Assembly: GCF_037392515.1 (NCBI RefSeq)
Contig: NC_090280.1
Coordinates: forward strand, 76,303,004 to 76,367,003
Direction: 5' to 3'
Origin: Haliotis asinina
Lineage: Eukaryota; Mollusca; Gastropoda; Lepetellida; Haliotidae
Length of the DNA: 64,000 nucleotides
The translations under genes and the position numbers were made by a program. Under the pieces are notes generated by a model. It saw only the letters and a list, made by a program, of their open reading frames with translations, was not told the origin of the DNA and searched no databases. Below are positions 11,951 to 22,502 of the stretch, one piece after another; the first letter of the stretch is position 1; every line of letters begins with the position of its first letter.

Positions 11951-12117
11951 ATGCAGTGAGTGCGTGAGTTAAGTTTTACCCCTTTTAGCAATATTCAAGC
12001 CATGTCACGGTGGTGGACACCAGAAATGGGCTTACCACATATTGCACCCATGTAGGGAATCAAACGCGAGTCTGCGACGTGACGAGCGAACGTTGTAATA
12101 TCTAGGCTACGCCCACA
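11951..12117 (-). repeat. SINE-A copy
   Basis: Plus reading: AGTGAGTGCGTGAGTTAAGT, TTTTAGCAATATTCAAGCCA, CACCAGAAATGGGCTTACCA, CACCCATGTAGGGAATCAAA (degraded B box), GTGACGAGCGAACG, CTAGGCTACGCCCAC. Confidence 0.85.
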
Positions 12118-12196
12118 GTCCCCGACGTAATGCAGAGAGGCAATGATTGGATCCTAAAGAAAGACAAAGACTACGCAAAGAGTGACAGAACAATGT

Positions 12197-12320
12197 AGAG
12201 TGAGTGAGTTAGTTTTAGCAATATTCCAGCACTCTCGCGGCGGGGACAGTAAGAGTCAAACCTGGGGCTTCGTCGTGAGGAGTGAACGCTCAAGCCACTG
12301 AGCTAGCCTGTCACCCAGGG
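12197..12320 (-). repeat. SINE-A copy with internal deletion
   Basis: Plus reading: AGAGTGAGTGAGTTAGTTTT, AGCAATATTCCAGC, GCGGGGACAGTAAGAGTCAA (deleted middle), GGGGCTTCGTCGTGAGGAGT, CAAGCCACTGAGCTAGCC. Confidence 0.75.
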
Positions 12321-12339
12321 CAGTGCAGAGGCCTGTCAC

Positions 12340-12765
12340 CCAGGGCAGTGCAGAGAGACAATGAGTGAAGAATGCAGAGAGACAATGAATGAAGAATGCA
12401 GAGAGACATTCACAGTGCAGTACAGGATGAGTGAAGAATTCAGAGAGACATTCACAGTGCAGTACAGGGAGAGGTTGACAGAGAAGTACAGAGAGAAGCT
12501 CACAGAGCAGTACAGAGTAAAGTTGACAGAACAGTACAACGAGAAGTTGACAGAGCAGTACAGAGTAAAGTTGGCAGAGCAGTACAGAGCGAAGCTGACA
12601 GAGCAGTACAGCGAGAAGTTGACAGAGCATTAAAGAGTAAAGTTGACAGAACAGTACAGAATAAAGTCATCAGAGCAATATAGAGAGAAGTTGACAGAAG
12701 AGCACAGAGAGAAGTTGACAGAGCAGTACAGAGAGAAGTTGACAGAGCAAAACGTATAGGTAATG
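12340..12765. repeat. 24-bp minisatellite
   Basis: The unit is GAGAAGTTGACAGAGCAGTA plus CAGA (24 bp, eight codons), with variants. The period is a multiple of three, so frames stay open on both strands (Glu/Tyr/Arg/Leu-rich on plus, Leu/Cys-rich on minus). I see no start context, splice sites or homology for a gene. Confidence 0.85.
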
Positions 12766-12799
12766 TTGGGAGGTTAAAGAATGACAGAACGTTATAGAA

Positions 12800-13100
12800 A
12801 AAGTGAGTGAGTTAAGTTTTACGTGGCTTATGGCAATAGCCCATCAATATCACGTAATGGTTACGTAAAGGGCGTCAACAGTGAACGTGAGTCCTCTGTT
12901 GAGGGCATTTTCGGTATTTGATACTGCAGTGAAAACTGCAGAGCAATAGCAAAAGCTGAGAACGCTTCTTTTTAGCAATATTCCAGCGATATCACGGCGG
13001 TGGGCACTACAAATGGGCTTCCCTCATAGTACCCATGTGGGTAATCAAAGCCGGGTCTTTGGCGTGACGCTTTAACCACTAGGCTACCCCACTGCCACTC
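12800..13100 (-). repeat. SINE-A/Repeat C composite
   Basis: From left to right: a short SINE-A tail (GTGAGTGAGTTAAGTTTTAC), Repeat C copy 2 at 12852-12962 (GTCAACAGTGAACGTGAGTC), then a SINE-A body and head at 12966-13098 ending GCTTTAACCACTAGGCTACC. The order SINE-A then Repeat C (minus orientation) is the same as at 11.8-12.1 kb. Confidence 0.8.
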
Positions 13101-13246
13101 ACAGAAAGACAATGGTAGGATAAATCTTGGAGACAGCATTAAGACAATCCAGAAAGGCAATGGCAAAGCAATACAGAAAATACTATTCAGTAAGAATTTG
13201 CGTGAGAGAGAGTTATATAGGCAACTAGAGAAGAGCGAGAACGTGA

Positions 13247-13413
13247 AAGTGAGTGAGTGAGTTTTGTTTTACGCCGCTTTTAGCAATATTCCCGCAACAC
13301 CACGACGGGGGACACCAGAAATGGGCTTCACACATTGTACCGTGGGGAATGGAACCCGGATCGACGGCGTTACGAGCGGACGCATTAACCTTTAGGTTAC
13401 CCCACCGCCCCAG
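13247..13413 (-). repeat. SINE-A copy, full length
   Basis: Plus reading: GTGAGTGAGTGAGTTTTGTT, TTACGCCGCTTTTAGCAATA, GACACCAGAAATGGGCTTCA, GGGGAATGGAACCCGGATCG (B box), TTAACCTTTAGGTTACCCCA (A box). Confidence 0.9.
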
Positions 13414-13419
13414 AAAGCG

Positions 13420-14545
13420 GAAGAAACACAGAAAGATACGCATTCAAAAGCATCACAGACAACTATTGGATGGTGCGCAGCACTAATGAGAAAAAGCAAT
13501 GGCTATGGTATCGAAAGCAAAATAAACCAAGAGTAATAAAGAAGGGTGACAAAAGCATGAGTGGGTGACAGATGAAAGCTCAGTACTGGTCATGCAGTCA
13601 CCGTGTTGCATTCCATATGTTTAGAAGGGAGATAAAATCATAACATCATCATTAGCGGATGCTACAGTCTCCGATTCTAGAACCATACACAATTCGCCAT
13701 CCTATAAATGCTGATTTGTTTGTACCAAGCTATTGATCATTATACCACAGGTTGAGTTGACATGTTGTCTGATGTCCATTGAAATTAAATAATGAGGCAT
13801 GCATTCACTTTTACGAACTTTTAAAGGTTTTGATTTCTCTATTATAAGAAAAGATACAGATTTGTTTCACCAAAATTTTTGTTTTAAATTTGGTAGGGAA
13901 TACATACTCTCTCATACGTCACTGAATTTGGAAAACAAGAGAACCAAACGATTTCAAGTAAACAAAGTTATATAAATCGGGAATAACCAATTTCGGATAG
14001 AATGAATGATCGTATGGAAAGGGAAAGTCCCATATAATCTATGAATGAGACTTTCAATTACGATTATAAATAAAAATTGGAAAAAAAACAAACATGAAAA
14101 TAGTGCAATAGACCTGAGCAAACCTGAACTGTGAGGAAACAAACCCTGAATTAGGTGTGCCAATCTGGCTCTCTGCACAACAGGCCATCACACCACTACG
14201 TGTTGTAATGAGCCAGAGTGTACTCCTCAACAGTTGAGGTTAGACGGTTTTACACAGTGGAAACGAAAATAACTTTCATTACTAATTACTTGGTGTTTGG
14301 ATCCATTCAACAACAATGTAGTAAATATGAAATTTGAAATAGTATTCTATATTTCTTCATGTAATGTATGAATTTCCTGAATACAAAGTTTTAAGTACGC
14401 CAGTAGGAAAGTCGTTAACTTTTGACTAGTGTTTTATTCTTTGTTAAAAAGTTATCAGGAAATCGCATTCATAAATACGAGTTATTTTCATTTGGATTTT
14501 CGATCCAACATTTCGAAAATTATTCCACAGAACAATTAATTAGAA
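13420..14545. other. No gene or recognised repeat
   Basis: AT-rich, apparently unique sequence with short incidental open frames only. Confidence 0.4.
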
Positions 14546-14550
14546 AGAAC

Positions 14551-15515
14551 AGACTTCAAATTGATCAAGCATGCCCTCGATACAGGAGCTATCTGGGTAT
14601 ATAGACTAGAGATGTGAGAGACTTCAAATTGATCAAGTATGTTCCTCGATACAGGAGCTATCTGGGTATATAGACTAGAGATGTGACAGACTTCAAATTG
14701 ATCAAGTATGTTCCTCGATACAGGAGCTATCTGGGTATATAGGCTAGAGATGTGACAGACGTCAAATTGATCAAGCATGTCCTCGGATACAGGAGCTATC
14801 TGGGTATATAGACTAGAGATGTGAGAGACTTCAAATTGATCAAGTATGTTCCTCGATACAGGAGCTATCTGGGTATATAGACTAGAGATGTGACAGACTT
14901 CAAATTGATCAAGTATGTTCCTCGATACAGGAGCTATCTGGGTATATAGGCTAGAGATGTGACAGACGTCAAATTGATCAAGCATGTCCTCGGATACAGG
15001 AGCTATCTGGGTATATAGACTAGAGATGTGAGAGACTTCAAATTGATCAAGTATGTTCCTCGATACAGGAGCTATCTGGGTATATAGACTAGAGATGTGA
15101 CAGACTTCAAATTGATCAAGTATGTTCCTCGATACAGGAGCTATCTGGGTATATAGGCTAGAGATGTGACAGACGTCAAATTGATCAAGCATGTCCTCGG
15201 ATACAGGAGCTATCTGGGTATATAGACTAGAGATGTGAGAAACTTCAAATTGATCAAGTATGTTCCTCGATACAGGAGCTATCTGGGTATATAGACTAGA
15301 GATGTGAGAGACTTCAAATTGATCAAGTATGTTCCTCGATACAGGAGCTATCTGGGTATATAGACTAGAGATGTGACAGACTTCAGATTGATAAAGTATG
15401 TTCCTCGATACAGGAGCTATCTGGGTATATAGACTAGAGATGTGAGAGACTTCAAATTGATCAAGCATGTCCTCGGATACAAGAGCTATCTGCGTATATA
15501 GACTAGAGATGTGAC
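14551..15515. repeat. 69-bp satellite, about 14 units, with 207-bp higher-order repeat
   Basis: The unit runs AGACTTCAAATTGATCAAGT, ATGTTCCTCGATACAGGAGC, TATCTGGGTATATAGACTAG, AGATGTGAC. The period is exactly 69 bp (units start at 14619 and 14688). A three-unit cycle is marked by the GGCTAG variant at 14742, 14949 and 15156, exactly 207 bp apart. As 69 is 23 codons, the minus strand stays open for 348 codons, but I regard this as a by-product and not a gene. The last 12 bp of each unit equal the first 12 bp of the adjacent hAT-like element. Confidence 0.95.
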
Positions 15516-15775
15516 GAAAATTCACGATACGATATGTATCGCGATATCTTGCAACGCTACGATATGATTCTATACAAATCACGATATGCTATCTTCACTT
15601 ATTTTCTTTTGATATCAAGTAACAGTGTAAATATTGACATAACCGTCAATTTCTCGTGACAATTAACAATTTTGAGGTCAACGATACGTATGATGATACG
15701 AAATAAGTATAGATATATTTATCGTTCCATGAAGTATCAGGATTATCGATACTACGATATTTCGTCACACCTCTA
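15504..15775. mobile_element. hAT-like MITE, 272 bp
   Basis: The left terminus TAGAGATGTGACGAAA and the complement of the right terminus (TAGAGGTGTGACGAAA) form terminal inverted repeats, continuing into ACGATA-type sequence. The flanks are 8-mers ATATAGAC (15496-15503) and GTATAGAC (15776-15783), a target duplication with one mismatch. TIRs of the form TAGNGRTGTNACGA with 8-bp duplications are typical of hAT elements (from memory). No transposase. Confidence 0.8.
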
Positions 15776-15828
15776 GTATAGACTGTACTTTATGCTGGAC
15801 ATCAGAAACTCTAACACTGTGATATAAC

Positions 15829-16184
15829 TTAACATTGTTCATCACATGTCCTTTGAATTATGCGAACAGTGGCACAGTCATCAACGATGTTATTGCAGCC
15901 GTCATATAAGGAGACGCTGACTTCGGTTGGGCTTGGCGGGTTGTCACAGGCAGCGCCTGGAATGGTGAACCTCTCGCTTATGAATGCCCTGTAGCCCTTG
16001 CATAATCCGACCAGACCAGGAGGGGATGGTCGGACGCCCGTGGCATCTGCGAACGACGGTGTGTTGATGGCGACGCGTTTGACGTTGGTGCAGCTGCTTC
16101 CAATAACAACGAAGACGTATACGGCGTTCGGGTGTTGTCTGCCGCAGTAGGGGTCGCAGCGAGCTGTTAGTTGACCCCGGATTT
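15829..16184 (-). CDS. Gene A exon 3: cysteine-rich domain and stop
   Basis: The acceptor is ctctcaatttcag above 16184 and the TAA stop is at 15829-15831. The exon supplies two bases of codon 60, residues 61-177 and the stop. Visible motifs are RCDPYCG (68-74), a hydrophobic strand AVYVFVVIGSSC (80-91), RVAINT (96-101), a Cys at 121, F(T)IPGAAC (132-139), and VSVSLYDGC (148-156) followed by Cys 163, 173 and 177. The alternating beta-like strands and even spacing of Cys suggest a small disulfide-bonded extracellular fold. Gene B carries the same landmarks: RCAPYCG, RVAINT, F.IPG..C, (L)(Y/F)D.C. I do not recognise the family. Function unknown; an effector, shell-matrix or mucus protein is possible but unsupported. 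Confidence 0.78.
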
Positions 16185-16256
16185 CTGAAATTGAGAGAAT
16201 AAGTTTAGTATTTAGTGTTCAGACATAACCCACAATGCCGACCGACCTCGACTAGG

Positions 16257-16470
16257 ACTGTGAGTGAGGTTAGCTTTACGCCCCACTTGGCTATATTCCA
16301 ACTATATGGCGGCGGTCTGTAAATAATCGTGTCTGAACCAGACAATCCAGTGATCTGCAGCATGAGCATTAAAGAAACGATAACATGTGTCAACCAAGTC
16401 AGCCACTCGATGCCGTTTGTAGCTTCTAACAATAAGCATGCCATCTTCACGGGTAGCTAGGTTTGTGAAA
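16257..16470 (-). repeat. SINE-B copy
   Basis: Plus reading: GTGAGTGAGGTTAGCTTTAC, ATTCCAACTATATGGCGGCG, ATCGTGTCTGAACCAGACAA, GATAACATGTGTCAACCAAG. It lies in gene A intron 2. Confidence 0.85.
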
Positions 16471-16512
16471 CAGATAGGCGCACGATACTGACAAACCCAA
16501 AGACAAAAGACA

Positions 16513-16677
16513 AAGAGTGGGTGAGTTGGGTTTCATGCCGATTTTAGCAGTAATTACAGAATTATCACCAGGAGATACCAGAAATGGGCGCCATACCTTG
16601 TACTCATGTGGGGAATCGAACGTGGGTCTTTGGCGCGACGAGCGAACGCTTTAACCACAAGGCTACCCCACTGCTCC
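16513..16677 (-). repeat. SINE-A copy, full length
   Basis: Plus reading: GAGTGGGTGAGTTGGGTTTC, AGATACCAGAAATGGGCGCC, GTGGGGAATCGAACGTGGGT (B box), GCTTTAACCACAAGGCTACC (A box). It lies in gene A intron 2. Confidence 0.88.
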
Positions 16678-17354
16678 TCAAATAAAGAGAAGCTGTAACG
16701 TCACTTTCATGGGAGTACGATTATAAAGGCCTCAAATGACTACTAATTTGAGTTTGTAATATTCGTAAGTTCGCCATAAGCGTATTACACATACGAGTGT
16801 CCAGGCTGGTCTCCCTTGGCGGATTTTCTCAGATGTCGGAACTTCCGGTCACGTGGAACGAGAGACCACATTGTGCAGAATCTCAAGTTTACTACAACGG
16901 TGGGGTTGATGCGTTACATTCCGATATCATTTTTTTAAAGATTTCCTAGTGGCGAGAAACAATATTTAGTGAAGCCTGTCTGTCTCCCCTCGCCGCCACC
17001 TTTGGTGATATTTATGCCGTCTCGGGGGACTGCCGTTGCGTACGCTCGGCGACCGTTCTCGGTCGCTCATGTAGCTGATACGCGAGTTTTGTTTCCATTT
17101 TGATCGATCAGTTTTCCATTACAGATGCGTCTGTTTGGGTTTCTATTTGCAAACCCTGTGGAAGTTTTGGAAGTTTGTTTTCCAATTTTGGTGATTATTG
17201 TTCTGGTTTGGTGTGTATGAGTTCAGATTTTCGGATTTTGAGGGGTTGGCATGATATGCCAGTTTGTGAAAATTGCACTCTCATCCTGGAAAGTTAGGGG
17301 TAGTGACCTGGACTCTGACAGTTATTCTTAAATCGACACTCGGCACTTCCAGTA

Positions 17355-17475
17355 CTGTGGGGCAGTGGGGTAGCCTACTGGTTAAAGCGTTCGCTCGTCA
17401 CACTGAAACCCGGGTTCGATTCCTCACATGGGCGCAGTGGGTGCGTAAAGTTAAATTCACTTACTCACTGCAATG
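17355..17475 (+). repeat. SINE-A copy with short body
   Basis: GCAGTGGGGTAGCCTACTGG (A box), TTCGCTCGTCACACTGAAAC, CCGGGTTCGATTCCTCACAT (B box), then a shortened body straight into TAAATTCACTTACTCACTG. Repeat C follows directly. Confidence 0.88.
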
Positions 17476-17635
17476 CATTATCAACTTTCGCTACTGCGAT
17501 GCCTTTTTCAGAGCAGTATCAATTACCAAAAGTGCCTTAAACAGAAGACTCACGTTCACTGTTGACACCCTTTCCTTACCATAAGGAGTTCCGATTTGGA
17601 GATACCCGGTAGTCCAGTGAACAAGGAGTTACAGT
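17476..17635 (+). repeat. Repeat C, copy 3
   Basis: Contains GAAGACTCACGTTCACTGTT, GACACCC and GGAGTTCCGATTTGGAGATA. In reverse complement it matches 11800-11950. It sits immediately after the SINE-A tail, as in the other two copies. Confidence 0.78.
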
Positions 17636-17639
17636 ATCT

Positions 17640-19130
17640 ATCATCTGATTTAAGAGTATCAGAATTTGAAAGTATACATGTCCAACTCACTATCTCACGG
17701 TCAAAGTGAGAACGGACATGCTGACAGGCAAAGCAAATGAGAGCAGTTCACCCTAGGCAGGATAACCCGGATACCGGGGACTCGTGGGTAATGATTTGGA
17801 CCCGGGTACCCTCAAGCAGACCCGTTGCGATCAGGTGACTAATAGATTAAACAATATTATACGTTTTTCTTTTATGATTAAAAGGTTGTATTGTCTTTGA
17901 AGATTTTGATATAATTATGCAGTCATCTGATTGGAATAAATTTATAATGCATGGTTAAGATATGGAAAAACTTGGAATTATAGCATCTAAGCTGAAGAAT
18001 ATATTGACGTTTCTTACAAATTTGATGTCCAGAATTAACATAACATTTATCCGGGTAGGGTGGGGGTAATATTTGCAATATTTATTTTGCCAACTTGCTA
18101 TCAGGACCTGCTGCTGCCTGCGGGCTTTAAAATCTACAGGCCTTGAATGAAAGCTACATCCCCAATTTGTTAAGTCAAACAAAAATAGACTAAACCGTAC
18201 ACTGTACCTACAAAATCAATTTGCGAAGGCTATCGCGCAGAGAGGTTCTTATTTTGTTTATAAGAACAAAAATATGGAAAACAAACTGAAAAAAAAAGAT
18301 AATTTACCGAAGGCCACATGGGCCTGGAAATATTTGAAACTCTCAACCTGATACAATAAAAAACCGGCGCTGGGAAAACGGACCGGTGATTATTTTGAAA
18401 GCTGAATAGGGGGTGGTGTAACCGGGTAAAAAAATTGGACCCGTCCCAGCCGTACCAGGCACTGTGATGGTGCTGCTGTCGATGTCAGACCGAGCATGCG
18501 GCAGCTGGTGGGCCTAGCTCTTGGGACCTGAGAAGACAAAGGTGTGAAGACTGTTGCCTTCATCAAATTAATAATTCCAGACGAAGGTTTCAGGCGAGTG
18601 CATTTTGAAGATTCCGTCCATGTCAAAATACAGCCCATGTTGATTCCAAGTACAAAAGGACCTTGGGTACGCGCTTGAATTATCACCTTGGCTTCAGAGA
18701 CTACTGATTAGTGTGTGTCGTGCAATGCTTTCAGATGTTCGTAAGTGCCACAGACTAGGTTGCAAACATAACGTTGGTTAAAATCGCCGCAGTGGTTGTT
18801 AAGCTAAAACACGTAATCTTGGGTTCTTGCGGATGTTAAAGGTACCTAAGTTTACGCCCTTTCTGAATGACGCTGACAAAAGGCCTAGTTTTTTAACAGT
18901 GCATTTGGTATCCTGTGGCCTCTCGCTTCTTGTTCACCTACTTAGTAAACGGGTCTCCCTCTTGGCTAGCAATATCGTAGCTTGACAGCGAGTCAAAGTG
19001 CCAACCCTCAAAGATATGAAACAGTTGACAACCACACTCTCGAACAGCATTCTGCAGTTCCCTGTTGACGAACGTTCCGACCAATGACGGTCTCCATCAC
19101 TGATGGGACAGGGACCCTACAGCTATCCTT
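17640..19130. other. Gene A intron 2, no recognised feature
   Basis: No exon signal pair, RNA gene or repeat family could be placed with confidence. A G/C-rich patch at about 17755-17830 (ACCCGGATACCGGGGACTCG) stands out but is unassigned. Confidence 0.35.
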
Positions 19131-19137
19131 CAACACA

Positions 19138-19265
19138 GGTGGGTGGGTGATTATGGTTTTACGGCACTTTTAGCAAGGTTCCACCAATATCTCACGGCAA
19201 GGGACACTCGTGTGGAGAATCGACAATCAAACGTTTCAACCGCAAGGCCACCTCACCAGCATAAT
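19138..19265 (-). repeat. SINE-A copy, degenerate
   Basis: Plus reading: GTGGGTGGGTGATTATGGTT, TTACGGCACTTTTAGCAAGG, GTGTGGAGAATCGA, CGTTTCAACCGCAAGGCCAC. Confidence 0.7.
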
Positions 19266-19872
19266 TTGGACACAGAGGAAATATCATGGTGTGGTCATGA
19301 ATGGCAATTTAAATGTGGTAAAGAAGAACAAGGTGATAGACATGGGTGGGCGACAAAGTCATGGAATACAAACTTGTCGTTCATTATCTTCATAAGTACC
19401 ACTGGTGGTTTGGGCACACGTTGAGCGAGCGAGTGATGAATCACTTCATTTGGTGACAGGCCCTTTGCAGGGTACAACATATCGGAGTGTTACAGAGACA
19501 CAGGAAGTGCCTGTAAAATCAGAAACACAGGTGGCAGGTTGGCAGTAGAGGGATTGACTGAAAATAGGGAACTTCAGCTTAAGTAAATAATGGTGATAGG
19601 AACTTTTTTTGCAATTTAAATGCAAGAAATTTTTACTTTAATTGTCATTTCATCAGCTGTTTATGGAAATTCCAAGAAATATCTGGGAATAGATGTTTTC
19701 TGAGATCATCATAGAAAGAAGATTCTGGGTTGAAGTGGAGCTCAGTTTTTATCACAGGAATAACACAAGGGGGGCATAATCGCTGATCTCTAATTATTTC
19801 TAATTTGTGACTATATTCAGTCAGGACACAGTGGCTGGAGTACCTAAGAGAGCACACAAAATTTCTGTACAC

Positions 19873-19955
19873 TTGAGTGAGTGAGTTGGGTTATTAGCGA
19901 TACTCCAGCAATATCACGGCGGGGGACACAAGAAATCGCCTTCACACCCCTCTCA
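19873..19955 (-). repeat. SINE-A tail fragment
   Basis: Plus reading: TTGAGTGAGTGAGTTGGGTT, GATACTCCAGCAATATCACG, GCGGGGGACACAAGAAATCG. The tRNA head is missing. Confidence 0.75.
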
Positions 19956-20275
19956 TGGGGGCTGAATTCATTATCAGTGGTGATTTTAACGCAAGGACAT
20001 GGAATGAAACTGACATTTCCGACGATGAAACAAAATATTTTCCAGTCGATCAACACTACAAATCTGATAACTTCTGCTGCAGTAGAGAATCATGTGATAA
20101 CGTGATATGTGGTAGATGCTAGATATGTATAAATTGTTGGCTGTTCATATTGTAAGTGGACCATTTGATGGTTATAATGTGGTGATTTTACGTTTGTTTC
20201 ACACACTGGGTGTGGTAAAGTTGACTGCTTTATTATTTCTTATTTGTTCGCTTATGCTATTGATTTGTCTGTTCA

Positions 20276-20360
20276 AAGGACCCACGAAGGTCCGGGCTAG
20301 ATTGAACGTTCATCAGCCCATGCTTGCCATTAAAGGCGACCGTGCTTGTAGTAAGGGGTG
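20276..20360 (+). repeat. SINE-B head fragment
   Basis: CACGAAGGTCCGGGCTAGAT, then CATCAGCCCATGCTTGCCAT and AAGGCGACCGTGCTTG match the SINE-B head in plus orientation. An opposite-orientation fragment follows within 20 bp. Confidence 0.75.
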
Positions 20361-20377
20361 ACTAGAATGTCGTAAGA

Positions 20378-20462
20378 CAGAGTTTAGTTTTACGCCGCAC
20401 TCAGCAATATTCCAGTCATATGGCGGCGGTCCAGTGATCAACAGCATGAGCATCGATCTTAG
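20378..20462 (-). repeat. SINE-B tail fragment
   Basis: Plus reading: AGAGTTTAGTTTTACGCCGC, ACTCAGCAATATTCCAGTCA, TATGGCGGCGGTCCAGTGAT, CAACAGCATGAGCATCGATC. There is an internal deletion between GGCGGT and CCAGTG. Confidence 0.82.
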
Positions 20463-20550
20463 TTTTACTTGTCTAACACAAATTGGAGCTGTGAAACAAT
20501 CAGTAATACCCTTGTCTGTTCTGATACATGCTTTGACTGATGCATATACC

Positions 20551-20712
20551 CGTGAAGGTCCCGGGTAGAATAGGTCTTCAGCAACCCATGCTTGCCATAA
20601 ATGGCGACTGTACTTGTCGTAATAGGCGACTAACGGGATCGGGTGGTCAGACTCACTGACTTGGTTGACACATGTCATCGGTTTCCAATTGCGAAGATCG
20701 ATGGTCATAGTT
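20551..20712 (+). repeat. SINE-B head and middle
   Basis: ACCCGTGAAGGTCCCGGGTA, GCAACCCATGCTTGCCATAA, GGCGACTAACGGGATCGGGT, GACTTGGTTGACACATGTCA, ATTGCGAAGATCGATGGTCA. Plus orientation, tail absent. Confidence 0.85.
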
Positions 20713-20714
20713 TC

Positions 20715-21330
20715 TACAGATATTTCAGTATTGAGATGAATTTTCAATACTGCATGTACACGTTGACGCGTTAATTAACTGCCAAAACAGGAATTCAAAA
20801 TTATATCGATTCATCAATTACTAAAGAATTTTATAACAACAAAAACATTTGATAACTTTTATATAGTTAATTCACACTAGATTAATATTAAAAAATTAAA
20901 AACTATATGTTTTTGATGAGTATCAACATTATTTCCAATTAAAACAGCATAGTTACCCAAATTGAATTTTATAAGGGGAGATAACTCTTGCCCAAGTTTA
21001 CCTCAAGATAAATGTTTGCGTTACCGAAACGTCATAAAGCATGATTAGAAGCAAGATAAAGTGAAATAACTGCGTAGCATATGTACGCGCTCCTAATGGC
21101 ACATCCCGTCGCATACGGTATGCGCACAAGCTGTAATATCCAACCTCTTTAAGAGACCATCCAAAATCAACTTCAGTGCGTCTTACAGTTGGTTGAACCC
21201 GTATAGATCCCATTATGACCTCCTTCGTGCCCCCAACACAACAATAGACCATCCGCCAACTGCCCTTTTCAGGGGCACCGCAAATCTTTTCAAACAAAAT
21301 TACTTGTACAAACACATTCCCCTTTGCCAA
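20715..21330. other. Gene A intron 2, AT-rich, unassigned
   Basis: A 153-codon minus-strand open frame overlaps 20998-21459. I see no family signature, and its 5' third lies in a dispersed repeat, so I do not call it a gene. Confidence 0.3.
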
Positions 21331-21332
21331 AC

Positions 21333-21565
21333 CGGAAGTACACCCCCTGGAACCACTCTCCTGCAGAGGTGCATTGATGGGGTGACTGTCCGCCTGCATT
21401 TGCAGTGATTGCGTGCTTGGTGGCGAATGTAAGATCGGTGTTAAATATCTAGACACCATTTGCGAAACAATATCGTTATTAACATTTCACGAATGCACAG
21501 GTCCTAATGGTGAAATATAGAAAGTTTCAAGTTTGTAGGCTAAACATCGGCAGATCATATCTTTT
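21333..21565 (+). repeat. Dispersed repeat D, copy 1
   Basis: CACCCCCTGGAACCACTCTC, GTCCGCCTGCATTTGCAGTG, AAGATCGGTGTTAAATATCT, CATTTCACGAATGCACAGGT, GAAAGTTTCAAGTTTGTAGG. It matches 25690-25950 in inverted orientation. Family unknown. Confidence 0.8.
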
Positions 21566-21569
21566 CAAG

Positions 21570-22500
21570 TAGACAAATACTGGTTTTATGTCAAATATAT
21601 TTCCATTTTTCCTATGAATGGTGTCACCAGTAGTACCCTCTGTGAAAAGAGGAAGTCATTCGGATGAAAACTGAAGAAGTTATTGTATAAAATGTAAACC
21701 TGATATTCAGTGAAGTGATCGCGGGAGAACAGTGAACACATAATTCAGTGACCGTAAATTTGGAATATGCAGAGATCTGAAATTTCTGTACACTTTTTCT
21801 CAAAATGTATAGGAAATATGAAATAAGTAGGTTTAGTATGTAACAAAGTATATTTTCAGTCAGTTTCAGACGGAGAAACATGAATGAGGGGGTTATGTGT
21901 GGATATTGCCCTTCTATGGATGACTTTTCTGCAGTTGTCAATCACTGTGTGCAGAAACATGGAGATTTGAAAATAGGGACATTGACCATAACACTTAACA
22001 AAAACAAAGGCAATAATTCACATTTACCAAGCGTACACGTATGACAATGTATATCAAGCCAACCTGAGGGTACTAAAAAGACATTACCCATCTGCAAAAA
22101 CTAAACATCTCTAGGCATAGTACCTTAAGCCACAGCTAGTTCCCTAAGCAAGAAAGCGAACCAGAGACACATATCCAGGATATATCGCCACAGTGTGAAA
22201 ATCAGTGTTGTCATTTGGCGGAAATATGCGTCGTACTCCGACTTTCCATTAACATACTCACAACTACCCACATAGATTTGTTGTTGACCAACTGATCAGT
22301 GGTCACCACACAGACAACCATGTAGACACGAAAGGATTCCTCAGTGTGGAGTGCATACAATCAATCCGTGTATCATGCGAGACGTGGAAAGAGGACAATT
22401 CGTAGTTTTTGTACTATTTTATATTCTCTGAATAATTTTCATAAGACATATTCAGGGATATTTGTAGTTCCAAACATATTGATGGAATTACACTCCATTA
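21570..22500. other. Gene A intron 2, nothing recognised
   Basis: AT-rich sequence without exon, RNA or repeat signatures that I can name. Confidence 0.35.
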
Positions 22501-22502
22501 CC

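Noticed and set aside
12256-12633. Plus-strand Glu/Tyr-rich and minus-strand Leu/Cys-rich repeat ORFs
   Set aside because: Both come from the 24-bp minisatellite. No independent evidence of coding.
14551-15515. CRISPR array
   Set aside because: Units are contiguous with no unique spacers, the organism is eukaryotic, and the array is a simple satellite.
14536-15582. 348-codon minus-strand ORF of 23-residue repeats
   Set aside because: It lies exactly on the 69-bp satellite (69 is 23 codons). Unit-to-unit changes ignore codon position, and there is no signal, domain or splice context.
20998-21459. 153-codon minus-strand ORF
   Set aside because: No recognisable motif, and its start lies in dispersed repeat D. 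No splice partners found.
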